NCBI GenBank assembly: GCA_963971285.1
Contig: OZ020244.1
Coordinates: forward strand, 12,214,001 to 12,278,000
Length of the DNA stretch: 64,000 nt
Source of the DNA: Astropecten irregularis
Taxonomy: Eukaryota; Echinodermata; Asteroidea; Paxillosida; Astropectinidae
Direction of reading: 5' to 3'
The translations under genes were made by a program, and so were the position numbers. Shown piece by piece: positions 30,290-44,818 of this stretch. The first letter of the stretch is position 1, and the number at the start of each line of letters is the position of its first letter. Below the pieces are notes generated by a model. That model did no database searches. It was not told the origin of the DNA and saw nothing but the letters and a program-made list of their open reading frames with translations.

Positions 30290-33200
30290 AAAAATACAAG
30301 TTTTCGAACGTTGAGGGCGTCTTACCAATTTTCGTTTGCAGTCCGGAGAAGACTTGCCGGCGTGCATTTTCTGAACAAGTCATGCAACGCAGGGCTCCCC
30401 AAATGCCTTGTATTATGTTTAGGGTATACACAAAATGTATGAGCTGGCGAACAGAATTGGGCCTATATGCAAGTCTTGTCCCGGTAATGAAGATGCGCGC
30501 ATACCGTAAAGTTAGAATTTGCTAGAGATAAAGAAAGCTTACAATTTTCATAAAATCGTAAAAAATTCAATCAAGATGCCGTCGTGTCGCCGTTTCACAT
30601 TTAGCATCCCGGACACACATACTTAATACCCACTAATTTTCATGACGATCGGACAATGTCTTCATGACGATCGGCCTATCGGCTATTGTGTTACCAAAAT
30701 CTCATTTTGATGACTTATGATGACGTCACAGTATTTTGCTCCGAAAATGTTGATCTCTGTTGCACATTTAAGAATTACAAAAAGAATTTTAAAGAAACCA
30801 TCTTTCGTTCACTAGTTATCGTTAAAATAACTTTAATGACCCAAATATTCAATAAATCATAAGAAATCGGAGGATGACGTCATGATGACGTCATTGCAAT
30901 TTTTTGATATAACACTTCCCGACTTAGACACGTACCAAGTTTCCACTCAGTCGAACCAAGGGTTCGCTCATAATTGGCATGCGAAGTTTGGCCATTTATG
31001 GCACTGTCACGTGACCCATGATGACGTCATGATGACGAAATTGTTCGGCACACATCCGCACTATAGGGACTTTGTTTTGACCAAGTTTGGCTGATATTGG
31101 CTGTTTAAAACTAAACAAAGTGGGGTGTAGAAAGTCTGTGCACAAGCCTATGACAGAACAAAAAGAAAAGCTTTTCGCTTCCGCGAAAAAGCCAAAAATA
31201 CAAGTTTTCGAACGTTGAGGGCGTCTTACCAATTTTCGTTTGCAGTCCGGAGAAGACTTGCCGGCGTGCATTTTCTGAACAAGTCATGCAACTCAGGGCT
31301 CCCCAAATGCCTTGAAATGAAATATGTTTAGGGTATACACAAAATGTATGAGCTGGCGAACAGAATTGGGCCTATATGCAAGTCTTGTCCCGGTAATGAA
31401 GATGCGCGCATACCGTAAAGTTAGAATTTGCTAGAGATAAAGAAAGCTTACAATTTTCATAAAATCGTAAAAAATTCAATCAAGATGCCGTCGTGTCGCC
31501 GTTTCACATTTAGCATCCCGGACACACATACTTAATACCCACTAATTTTTATGACGATCGGACAATGTCTTCATGACGATCGGCCTATCGGCTATTGTGT
31601 TACCAAAATCTCATTTTGATGACTTATGATGACGTCACAGTATTTTGCTCCGAAAATGTTGATCTCTGTTGCACATTTAAGAATTACAAAAAGAATTTTA
31701 AAGATACCATCTTTCGTTCACTAGTTATCGTTAAAATAACTTTAATGACCCAAATATTCAATAAATCATAAGAAATCGGAGGATGACGTCATGATGACGT
31801 CATTGCAATTTTTTGATATAACACTTCCCGACTTAGACACGTACCAAGTTTCCACTCAGTCGAACCAAGGGTTCGCTCATAATTGGCATGCGAAGTTTGG
31901 CCATTTATGGCACTGTCACGTGACCCATGATGACGTCATGATGACGAAATTGTTCGGCACACATCCGCACTATATGGACTTTGTTTTGACCAAGTTTGGC
32001 TGATATTGGCTGTTTAAAACTAAACAAAGTGGGGTGTAGAAAGTCTGTGCACAAGCCTATGACAGAACAAAAAGAAAAGCTTTTCGCTTCCGCGAAAAAG
32101 CCAAAAATACAAGTTTTCGAACGTTGAGGGCGTCTTACCAATTTTCGTTTGCAGTCCGGAGAAGACTTGCCGGCGTGCATTTTCTGAACAAGTCATGCAA
32201 CGCAGGGCTCCCCAAATGCCTTGAAATGAAATATGTTTAGGGTATACACAAAATGTATGAGCTGGCGAACAGAATTGGGCCTATATGCAAGTCTTGTCCC
32301 GGTAATGAAGATGCGCGCATACCGTTAAGTTAGAATTTGCTAGAGATAAAGAAAGCTTACAATTTTCATAACATCGTAAAAAATTCAATCAAGATGCCGT
32401 CGTGTCGCCGTTTCACATTTAGCATCCCGGACACACATACTTAATACCCACTAATTTTCATGACGATCGGACAATGTCTTCATGACGATCGGCCTATCGG
32501 CTATTGTGTTACCAAAATCTCATTTTGATGACTTATGATGACGTCACAGTATTTTGCTCCAAAAATGTTGATCTCTGTTGCACATTTAAGAATTACAAAA
32601 AGAATTTTAAAGAAACCATCTTTCGTTCACTAGTTATCGTTAAAATAACTTTAATGACCCAAATATTCAATAAATCATAAGAAATCGGAGGATGACGTCA
32701 TGATGACGTCATTGCAATTTTTTGATATAACACTTCCCGACTTAGACACGTACCAAGTTTCCACTCAGTCGAACCAAGGGTTCGCTCATAATTGGCATGC
32801 GAAGTTTGGCCATTTATGGCACTGTCACGTGACCCATGATGACGTCATGATGACGAAATTGTTCGGCACACATCCGCACTATAGGGACTTTGTTTTGACC
32901 AAGTTTGGCTGATATTGGCTGTTTAAAACTAAACAAAGTGGGGTGTAGAAAGTCTGTGCACAAGCCTATGACAGAACAAAAAGAAAAGCTTTTCGCTTCC
33001 GCGAAAAAGCCAAAAATACAAGTTTTCGAACGTTGAGGGCGTCTTACCAATTTTCGTTTGCAGTCCGGAGAAGACTTGCCGGCGTGCATTTTCTGAACAA
33101 GTCATGCAACGCAGGGCTCCCCAAATGCCTTGAAATGAAATATGTTTTGGGTATACACAAAATGTATGAGCTGGCGAACAGAATTGGGCCTATATGCAAG

Positions 33201-36200
33201 TCTTGTCCCGGTAATGAAGATGCGCGCATACCGTAAAGTTAGAATTTGCTAGAGATAAAGAAAGCTTACAATTTTCATAAAATCGTAAAAAATTCAATCA
33301 AGATGCCGTCGTGTCGCCGTTTCACATTTAGCATCCCGGACACACATACTTAATACCCACTAATTTTTATGACGATCGGACAATGTCTTCATGACGATCG
33401 GCCTATCGGCTATTGTGTTACCAAAATCTCATTTTGATGACTTATGATGACGTCACAGTATTTTGCTCCGAAAATGTTGATCTCTGTTGCACATTTAAGA
33501 ATTACAAAAAGAATTTTAAAGATACCATCTTTCGTTCACTAGTTATCGTTAAAATAACTTTAATGACCCAAATATTCAATAAATCATAAGAAATCGGAGG
33601 ATGACGTCATGATGACGTCATTGCAATTTTTTGATATAACACTTCCCGACTTAGACACGTACCAAGTTTCCACTCAGTCGAACCAAGGGTTCGCTCATAA
33701 TTGGCATGCGAAGTTTGGCCATTTATGGCACTGTCACGTGACCCATGATGACGTCATGATGACGAAATTGTTCGGCACACATCCGCACTATAGGGACTTT
33801 GTTTTGACCAAGTTTGGCTGATATTGGCTGTTTAAAACTAAACAAAGTGGGGTGTAGAAAGTCTGTGCACAAGCCTATGACAGAACAAAAAGAAAAGCTT
33901 TTCGCTTCCGCGAAAAAGCCAAAAATACAAGTTTTCGAACGTTGAGGGCGTCTTACCAATTTTCGTTTGCAGTCCGGAGAAGACTTGCCGGCGTGCATTT
34001 TCTGAACAAGTCATGCAACGCAGGGCTCCCCAAATGCCTTGTATTATGTTTAGGGTATACACAAAATGTATGAGCTGGCGAACAGAATTGGGCCTATATG
34101 CAAGTCTTGTCCCGGTAATGAAGATGCGCGCATACCGTAAAGTTAGAATTTGCTAGAGATAAAGAAAGCTTACAATTTTCATAAAATCGTAAAAAATTCA
34201 ATCAAGATGCCGTCGTGTCGCCGTTTCACATTTAGCATCCCGGACACACATACTTAATACCCACTAATTTTCATGACGATCGGACAATGTCTTCATGACG
34301 ATCGGCCTATCGGCTATTGTGTTACCAAAATCTCATTTTGATGACTTATGATGACGTCACAGTATTTTGCTCCGAAAATGTTGATCTCTGTTGCACATTT
34401 AAGAATTACAAAAAGAATTTTAAAGAAACCATCTTTCGTTCACTAGTTATCGTTAAAATAACTTTAATGACCCAAATATTCAATAAATCATAAGAAATCG
34501 GAGGATGACGTCATGATGACGTCATTGCAATTTTTTGATATAACACTTCCCGACTTAGACACGTACCAAGTTTCCACTCAGTCGAACCAAGGGTTCGCTC
34601 ATAATTGGCATGCGAAGTTTGGCCATTTATGGCACTGTCACGTGACCCATGATGACGTCATGATGACGAAATTGTTCGGCACACATCCGCACTATAGGGA
34701 CTTTGTTTTGACCAAGTTTGGCTGATATTGGCTGTTTAAAACTAAACAAAGTGGGGTGTAGAAAGTCTGTGCACAAGCCTATGACAGAACAAAAAGAAAA
34801 GCTTTTCGCTTCCGCGAAAAAGCCAAAAATACAAGTTTTCGAACGTTGAGGGCGTCTTACCAATTTTCGTTTGCAGTCCGGAGAAGACTTGCCGGCGTGC
34901 ATTTTCTGAACAAGTCATGCAACTCAGGGCTCCCCAAATGCCTTGAAATGAAATATGTTTAGGGTATACACAAAATGTATGAGCTGGCGAACAGAATTGG
35001 GCCTATATGCAAGTCTTGTCCCGGTAATGAAGATGCGCGCATACCGTAAAGTTAGAATTTGCTAGAGATAAAGAAAGCTTACAATTTTCATAAAATCGTA
35101 AAAAATTCAATCAAGATGCCGTCGTGTCGCCGTTTCACATTTAGCATCCCGGACACACATACTTAATACCCACTAATTTTTATGACGATCGGACAATGTC
35201 TTCATGACGATCGGCCTATCGGCTATTGTGTTACCAAAATCTCATTTTGATGACTTATGATGACGTCACAGTATTTTGCTCCGAAAATGTTGATCTCTGT
35301 TGCACATTTAAGAATTACAAAAAGAATTTTAAAGATACCATCTTTCGTTCACTAGTTATCGTTAAAATAACTTTAATGACCCAAATATTCAATAAATCAT
35401 AAGAAATCGGAGGATGACGTCATGATGACGTCATTGCAATTTTTTGATATAACACTTCCCGACTTAGACACGTACCAAGTTTCCACTCAGTCGAACCAAG
35501 GGTTCGCTCATAATTGGCATGCGAAGTTTGGCCATTTATGGCACTGTCACGTGACCCATGATGACGTCATGATGACGAAATTGTTCGGCACACATCCGCA
35601 CTATATGGACTTTGTTTTGACCAAGTTTGGCTGATATTGGCTGTTTAAAACTAAACAAAGTGGGGTGTAGAAAGTCTGTGCACAAGCCTATGACAGAACA
35701 AAAAGAAAAGCTTTTCGCTTCCGCGAAAAAGCCAAAAATACAAGTTTTCGAACGTTGAGGGCGTCTTACCAATTTTCGTTTGCAGTCCGGAGAAGACTTG
35801 CCGGCGTGCATTTTCTGAACAAGTCATGCAACGCAGGGCTCCCCAAATGCCTTGAAATGAAATATGTTTAGGGTATACACAAAATGTATGAGCTGGCGAA
35901 CAGAATTGGGCCTATATGCAAGTCTTGTCCCGGTAATGAAGATGCGCGCATACCGTTAAGTTAGAATTTGCTAGAGATAAAGAAAGCTTACAATTTTCAT
36001 AACATCGTAAAAAATTCAATCAAGATGCCGTCGTGTCGCCGTTTCACATTTAGCATCCCGGACACACATACTTAATACCCACTAATTTTCATGACGATCG
36101 GACAATGTCTTCATGACGATCGGCCTATCGGCTATTGTGTTACCAAAATCTTATTTTGATGACTTATGATGACGTCACAGTATTTTGCTCCAAAAATGTT

Positions 36201-37551
36201 GATCTCTGTTGCACATTTAAGAATTACAAAAAGAATTTTAAAGAAACCATCTTTCGTTCACTAGTTATCGTTAAAATAACTTTAATGACCCAAATATTCA
36301 ATAAATCATAAGAAATCGGAGGATGACGTCATGATGACGTCATTGCAATTTTTTGATATAACACTTCCCGACTTAGACACGTACCAAGTTTCCACTCAGT
36401 CGAACCAAGGGTTCGCTCATAATTGGCATGCGAAGTTTGGCCATTTATGGCACTGTCACGTGACCCATGATGACGTCATGATGACGAAATTGTTCGGCAC
36501 ACATCCGCACTATAGGGACTTTGTTTTGACCAAGTTTGGCTGATATTGGCTGTTTAAAACTAAACAAAGTGGGGTGTAGAAAGTCTGTGCACAAGCCTAT
36601 GACAGAACAAAAAGAAAAGCTTTTCGCTTCCGCGAAAAAGCCAAAAATACAAGTTTTCGAACGTTGAGGGCGTCTTACCAATTTTCGTTTGCAGTCCGGA
36701 GAAGACTTGCCGGCGTGCATTTTCTGAACAAGTCATGCAACGCAGGGCTCCCCAAATGCCTTGAAATGAAATATGTTTAGGGTATACACAAAATGTATGA
36801 GCTGGCGAACAGAATTGGGCCTATATGCAAGTCTTGTCCCGGTAATGAAGATGCGCGCATACCGTAAAGTTAGAATTTGCTAGAGATAAAGAAAGCTTAC
36901 AATTTTCAAAAAATCGTAAAAAATTCAATCAAGATGCCGTCGTGTCGCCGTTTCACATTTAGCATCCCGGACACACATACTTAATACCCACTAATTTTTA
37001 TGACGATCGGACAATGTCTTCATGACGATCGGCCTATCGGCTATTGTGTTACCAAAATCTCATTTTGATGACTTATGATGACGTCACAGTATTTTGCTCC
37101 GAAAATGTTGATCTCTGTTGCACATTTAAGAATTACAAAAAGAATTTTAAAGATACCATCTTTCGTTCACTAGTTATCGTTAAAATAACTTTAATGACCC
37201 AAATATTCAATAAATCATAAGAAATCGGAGGATGACGTCATGATGACGTCATTGCAATTTTTTGATATAACACTTCCCGACTTAGACACGTACCAAGTTT
37301 CCACTCAGTCGAACCAAGGGTTCGCTCATAATTGGCATGCGAAGTTTGGCCATTTATGGCACTGTCACGTGACCCATGATGACGTCATGATGACGAAATT
37401 GTTCGGCACACATCCGCACTATAGGGACTTTGTTTTGACCAAGTTTGGCTGATATTGGCTGTTTAAAACTAAACAAAGTGGGGTGTAGAAAGTCTGTGCA
37501 CAAGCCTATGACAGAACAAAAAGAAAAGCTTTTCGCTTCCGCGAAAAAGCC
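30290..37551 (+). repeat. Two copies of a 4-monomer higher-order repeat, 3,631 bp each
   Basis: Monomers 24-27 (30290-33920) and 28-31 (33921-37551) share the length series 904, 909, 909, 909. They also share rare variants at an exact 3,631-bp offset: AACTCAGGG (31291, 34922), CTATATGGAC in the second monomer, GCTCCAAAAATG (32561, 36192), GTTAAG plus AACATCG in the third, and AAAGAAACC in the first. Private changes, such as GTTTTGGG near 33146 and TTTTCAAAAAATCG near 36908, postdate the duplication. Confidence 0.85.
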
Positions 37552-40500
37552 AAAAATACAAGTTTTCGAACGTTGAGGGCGTCTTACCAATTTTCGTTTG
37601 CAGTCCGGAGAAGACTTGCCGGCGTGCATTTTCTGAACAAGTCATGCAACGCAGGGCTCCCCAAATGCCTTGAAATGAAATATGTTTAGGGTATACACAA
37701 AATGTATGAGCTGGCGAACAGAATTGGGCCTATATGCAAGTCTTGTCCCGGTAATGAAGATGCGCGCATACCGTTAAGTTAGAATTTGCTAGAGATAAAG
37801 AAAGCTTACAATTTTCATAACATCGTACAAAATTCAATCAAGATGCCGTCGTGTCGCCGTTTCACATTTAGCATCCCGGACACACATACTTAATACCCAC
37901 TAATTTTCATGACGATCGGACAATGTCTTCATGACGATCGGCCTATCGGCTATTGTGTTACCAAAATCTCATTTTGATGACTTATGATGACGTCACAGTA
38001 TTTTGCTCCGAAAATGTTGATCTCTGTTGCACATTTAAGAATTACAAAAAGAATTTTAAAGAAACCATCTTTCGTTCACTAGTTATCGTTAAAATAACTT
38101 TAATGACCCAAATATTCAATAAATCATAAGAAATCGGAGGATGACGTCATGATGACGTCATTGCAATTTTTTGATATAACACTTCCCGACTTAGACACGT
38201 ACCAAGTTTCCACTCAGTCGAACCAAGGGTTCGCTCATAATTGGCATGCGAAGTTTGGCCATTTATGGCACTGTCACGTGACCCATGATGACGTCATGAT
38301 GACGAAATTGTTCGGCACACATCCGCACTATAGGGACTTTGTTTTGACCAAGTTTGGCTGATATTGGCTGTTTAAAACTAAACAAAGTGGGGTGTAGAAA
38401 GTCTGTGCACAAGCCTATGACAGAACAAAAAGAAAAGCTTTTCGCTTCCGCGAAAAAGCCAAAAATACAAGTTTTCGAACGTTGAGGGCGTCTTACCAAT
38501 TTTCGTTTGCAGTCCGGAGAAGACTTGCCGGCGTGCATTTTCTGAACAAGTCATGCAACGCAGGGCTCCCCAAATGCCTTGAAATGAAATATGTTTAGGG
38601 TATACACAAAATGTATGAGCTGGCGAACAGAATTGGGCCTATATGCAAGTCTTGTCCCGGTAATGAAGATGCGCGCATACCGTAAAGTTAGAATTTGCTA
38701 GAGATAAAGAAAGCTTACAATTTTCATAAAATCGTAAAAAATTCAATCAAGATGCCGTCGTGTCGCCGTTTCACATTTAGCATCCCGGACACACATACTT
38801 AATACCCACTAATTTTCATGACGATCGGACAATGTCTTCATGACGATCGGCCTATCGGCTATTGTGTTACCAAAATCTCATTTTGATGACTTATGATGAC
38901 GTCACAGTATTTTGCTCCGAAAATGTTGATCTCTGTTGCACATTTAAGAATTACAAAAAGAATTTTAAAGATACCATCTTTCGTTCACTAGTTATCGTTA
39001 AAATAACTTTAATGACCCAAATATTCAATAAATCATAAGAAATCGGAGGATGACGTCATGATGACGTCATTGCAATTTTTTGATATAACACTTCCCGACT
39101 TAGACACGTACCAAGTTTCCACTCAGTCGAACCAAGGGTTCGCTCATAATTGGCATGCGAAGTTTGGCCATTTATGGCACTGTCACGTGACCCATGATGA
39201 CGTCATGATGACGAAATTGTTCGGCACACATCCGCACTATAGGGACTTTGTTTTGACCAAGTTTGGCTGATATTGGCTGTTTAAAACTAAACAAAGTGGG
39301 GTGTAGAAAGTCTGTGCACAAGCCTATGACAGAACAAAAAGAAAAGCTTTTCGCTTCCGCGAAAAAGCCAAAAATACAAGTTTTCGAACGTTGAGGGCGT
39401 CTTACCAATTTTCGTTTGCAGTCCGGAGAAGACTTGCCGGCGTGCATTTTCTGAACAAGTCATGCAACGCAGGGCTCCCCAAATGCCTTGAAATGAAATA
39501 TGTTTAGGGTATACACAAAATGTATGAGCTGGCGAACAGAATTGGGCCTATATGCAAGTCTTGTCCCGGTAATGAAGATGCGCGCATACCGTAAAGTTAG
39601 AATTTGCTAGAGATAAAGAAAGCTTACAATTTTCATAAAATCGTAAAAAATTCAATCAAGATGCCGTCGTGTCGCCGTTTCACATTTAGCATCCCGGACA
39701 CACATACTTAATACCCACTAATTTTCATGACGATCGGACAATGTCTTCATGACGATCGGCCTATCGGCTATTGTGTTACCAAAATCTCATTTTGATGACT
39801 TATGATGACGTCACAGTATTTTGCTCCGAAAATGTTGATCTCTGTTGCACATTTAAGAATTACAAAAAGAATTTTAAAGATACCATCTTTCGTTCACTAG
39901 TTATCGTTAAAATAACTTTAATGACCCAAATATTCAATAAATCATAAGAAATCGGAGGATGACGTCATGATGACGTCATTGCAATTTTTTGATATAACAC
40001 TTCCCGACTTAGACACGTACCAAGTTTCCACTCAGTCGAACCAAGGGTTCGCTCATAATTGGCATGCGAAGTTTGGCCATTTATGGCACTGTCACGTGAC
40101 CCATGATGACGTCATGATGACGAAATTGTTCGGCACACATCCGCACTATAGGGACTTTGTTTTGACCAAGTTTGGCTGATATTGGCTGTTTAAAACTAAA
40201 CAAAGTGGGGTGTAGAAAGTCTGTGCACAAGCCTATGACAGAACAAAAAGAAAAGCTTTTCGCTTCCGCGAAAAAGCCAAAAATACAAGTTTTCGAACGT
40301 TGAGGGCGTCTTACCAATTTTCGTTTGCAGTCCGGAGAAGACTTGCCGGCGTGCATTTTCTGAACAAGTCATGCAACGCAGGGCTCCCCAAATGCCTTGA
40401 AATGAAATATGTTTAGGGTATACACAAAATGTATGAGCTGGCGAACAGAATTGGGCCTATATGCAAGTCTTGTCCCGGTAATGAAGATGCGCGCATACCG

Positions 40501-43500
40501 TTAAGTTAGAATTTGCTAGAGATAAAGAAAGCTTACAATTTTCATAACATCGTAAAAAATTCAATCAAGATGCCGTCGTGTCGCCGTTTCACATTTAGCA
40601 TCCCGGACACACATACTTAATACCCACTAATTTTCATGACGATCGGACAATGTCTTCATGACGATCGGCCTATCGGCTATTGTGTTACCAAAATCTCATT
40701 TTGATGACTTATGATGACGTCACAGTATTTTGCTCCGAAAATGTTGATCTCTGTTGCACATTTAAGAATTACAAAAAGAATTTTAAAGAAACCATCTTTC
40801 GTTCACTAGTTATCGTTAAAATAACTTTAATGACCCAAATATTCAATAAATCATAAGAAATCGGAGGATGACGTCATGATGACGTCATTGCAATTTTTTG
40901 ATATAACACTTCCCGACTTAGACACGTACCAAGTTTCCACTCAGTCGAACCAAGGGTTCGCTCATAATTGGCATGCGAAGTTTGGCCATTTATGGCACTG
41001 TCACGTGACCCATGATGACGTCATGATGACGAAATTGTTCGGCACACATCCGCACTATAGGGACTTTGTTTTGACCAAGTTTGGCTGATATTGGCTGTTT
41101 AAAACTAAACAAAGTGGGGTGTAGAAAGTCTGTGCACAAGCCTATGACAGAACAAAAAGAAAAGCTTTTCGCTTCCGCGAAAAAGCCAAAAATACAAGTT
41201 TTCGAACGTTGAGGGCGTCTTACCAATTTTCGTTTGCAGTCCGGAGAAGACTTGCCGGCGTGCATTTTCTGAACAAGTCATGCAACGCAGGGCTCCCCAA
41301 ATGCCTTGAAATGAAATATGTTTAGGGTATACACAAAATGTATGAGCTGGCGAACAGAATTGGTCCTATATGCAAGTCTTGTCCCGGTAATGAAGATGCG
41401 CGCATACCGTTAAGTTAGAATTTGCTAGAGATAAAGAAAGCTTACAATTTTCATAAAATCGTAAAAAATTCAATCAAGATGCCGTCGTGTCGCCGTTTCA
41501 CATTTAGCATCCCGGACACACATACTTAATACCCACTAATTTTCATGACGATCGGACAATGTCTTCATGACGATCGGCCTATCGGCTATTGTGTTACCAA
41601 AATCTCATTTTGATGACTTATGATGACGTCACAGTATTTTGCTCCGAAAATGTTGATCTCTGTTGCACATTTAAGAATTACAAAAAGAATTTTAAAGAAA
41701 CCATCTTTCGTTCACTAGTTATCGTTAAAATAACTTTAATGACCCAAATATTCAATAAATCATAAGAAATCGGAGGATGACGTCATGATGACGTCATTGC
41801 AATTTTTTGATATAACACTTCCCGACTTAGACACGTACCAAGTTTCCACTCAGTCGAACCAAGGGTTCGCTCATAATTGGCATGCGAAGTTTGGCCATTT
41901 ATGGCACTGTCACGTGACCCATGATGACGTCATGATGACGAAATTGTTCGGTACACATCCGCACTATAGGGACTTTGTTTTGACCAAGTTTGGCTGATAT
42001 TGGCTGTTTAAAACTAAACAAAGTGGGGTGTAGAAAGTCTGTGCACAAGCCTATGACAGAACAAAAAGAAAAGCTTTTCGCTTCCGCGAAAAAGCCAAAA
42101 ATACAAGTTTTCGAACGTTGAGGGCGTCTTACCAATTTTCGTTTGCAGTCCGGAGAAGACTTGCCGGCGTGCATTTTCTGAACAAGTCATGCAACGCAGG
42201 GCTCCCCAAATGCCTTGTATTATGTTTAGGGTATACACAAAATGTATGAGCTGGCGAACAGAATTGGGCCTATATGCAAGTCTTGTCCCGGTAATGAAGA
42301 TGCGCGCATACCGTAAAGTTAGAATTTGCTAGAGATAAAGAAAGCTTACAATTTTCATAAAATCGTAAAAAATTCAATCAAGATGCCGTCGTGTCGCCGT
42401 TTCACATTTAGCATCCCGGACACACATACTTAATACCCACTAATTTTCATGACGATCGGACAATGTCTTCATGACGATCGGCCTATCGGCTATTGTGTTA
42501 CCAAAATCTCATTTTGATGACTTATGATGACGTCACAGTATTTTGCTCCGAAAATGTTGATCTCTGTTGCACATTTAAGAATTACAAAAAGAATTTTAAA
42601 GAAACCATCTTTCGTTCACTAGTTATCGTTAAAATAACTTTAATGACCCAAATATTCAATAAATCATAAGAAATCGGAGGATGACGTCATGATGACGTCA
42701 TTGCAATTTTTTGATATAACACTTCCCGACTTAGACACGTACCAAGTTTCCACTCAGTCGAACCAAGGGTTCGCTCATAATTGGCATGCGAAGTTTGGCC
42801 ATTTATGGCACTGTCACGTGACCCATGATGACGTCATGATGACGAAATTGTTCGGCACACATCCGCACTATAGGGACTTTGTTTTGACCAAGTTTGGCTG
42901 ATATTGGCTGTTTAAAACTAAACAAAGTGGGGTGTAGAAAGTCTGTGCACAAGCCTATGACAGAACAAAAAGAAAAGCTTTTCGCTTCCGCGAAAAAGCC
43001 AAAAATACAAGTTTTCGAACGTTGAGGGCGTCTTACCAATTTTCGTTTGCAGTCCGGAGAAGACTTGCCGGCGTGCATTTTCTGAACAAGTCATGCAACG
43101 CAGGGCTCCCCAAATGCCTTGAAATGAAATATGTTTAGGGTATACACAAAATGTATGAGCTGGCGAACAGAATTGGTCCTATATGCAAGTCTTGTCCCGG
43201 TAATGAAGATGCGCGCATACCGTTAAGTTAGAATTTGCTAGAGATAAAGAAAGCTTACAATTTTCATAAAATCGTAAAAAATTCAATCAAGATGCCGTCG
43301 TGTCGCCGTTTCACATTTAGCATCCCGGACACACATACTTAATACCCACTAATTTTCATGACGATCGGACAATGTCTTCATGACGATCGGCCTATCGGCT
43401 ATTGTGTTACCAAAATCTCATTTTGATGACTTATGATGACGTCACAGTATTTTGCTCCGAAAATGTTGATCTCTGTTGCACATTTAAGAATTACAAAAAG

Positions 43501-44818
43501 AATTTTAAAGAAACCATCTTTCGTTCACTAGTTATCGTTAAAATAACTTTAATGACCCAAATATTCAATAAATCATAAGAAATCGGAGGATGACGTCATG
43601 ATGACGTCATTGCAATTTTTTGATATAACACTTCCCGACTTAGACACGTACCAAGTTTCCACTCAGTCGAACCAAGGGTTCGCTCATAATTGGCATGCGA
43701 AGTTTGGCCATTTATGGCACTGTCACGTGACCCATGATGACGTCATGATGACGAAATTGTTCGGCACACATCCGCACTATAGGGACTTTGTTTTGACCAA
43801 GTTTGGCTGATATTGGCTGTTTAAAACTAAACAAAGTGGGGTGTAGAAAGTCTGTGCACAAGCCTATGACAGAACAAAAAGAAAAGCTTTTCGCTTCCGC
43901 GAAAAAGCCAAAAATACAAGTTTTCGAACGTTGAGGGCGTCTTACCAATTTTCGTTTGCAGTCCGGAGAAGACTTGCCGGCGTGCATTTTCTGAACAAGT
44001 CATGCAACGCAGGGCTCCCCAAATGCCTTGAAATGAAATATGTTTAGGGTATACACAAAATGTATGAGCTGGCGAACAGAATTGGGCCTATATGCAAGTC
44101 TTGTCCCGGTAATGAAGATGCGCGCATACCGTAAAGTTAGAATTTGCTAGAGATAAAGAAAGCTTACAATTTTCATAAAATCGTAAAAAATTCAATCAAG
44201 ATGCCGTCGTGTCGCCGTTTCACATTTAGCATCCCGGACACACATACTTAATACCCACTAATTTTCATGACGATCGGACAATGTCTTCATGACGATCGGC
44301 CTATCGGCTATTGTGTTACCAAAATCTCATTTTGATGACTTATGATGACGTCACAGTATTTTGCTCCGAAAATGTTGATCTCTGTTGCACATTTAAGAAT
44401 TACAAAAAGAATTTTAAAGATACCATCTTTCGTTCACTAGTTATCGTTAAAATAACTTTAATGACCCAAATATTCAATAAATCATAAGAAATCGGAGGAT
44501 GACGTCATGATGACGTCATTGCAATTTTTTGATATAACACTTCCCGACTTAGACACGTACCAAGTTTCCACTCAGTCGAACCAAGGGTTCGCTCATAATT
44601 GGCATGCGAAGTTTGGCCATTTATGGCACTGTCACGTGACCCATGATGACGTCATGATGACGAAATTGTTCGGCACACATCCGCACTATAGGGACTTTGT
44701 TTTGACCAAGTTTGGCTGATATTGGCTGTTTAAAACTAAACAAAGTGGGGTGTAGAAAGTCTGTGCACAAGCCTATGACAGAACAAAAAGAAAAGCTTTT
44801 CGCTTCCGCGAAAAAGCC
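37552..44818 (+). repeat. Mixed block, monomers 32-39
   Basis: Lengths are 909 except monomer 37 (904). Monomers 36 and 38 share TTGGTCCTATA, GTTAAG and GAAACC, 1,813 bp apart (41362, 43175), so they came from a dimer duplication. Monomer 36 also has CGGTACAC (T at 41952), which reappears in monomers 41 and 49. Confidence 0.7.

Noticed and set aside
33033..33236. Isolated 67-codon frame found in one monomer only
   Set aside because: It is created by one substitution (GTTTAGGG to GTTTTGGG near 33146) that removes a stop in that monomer.
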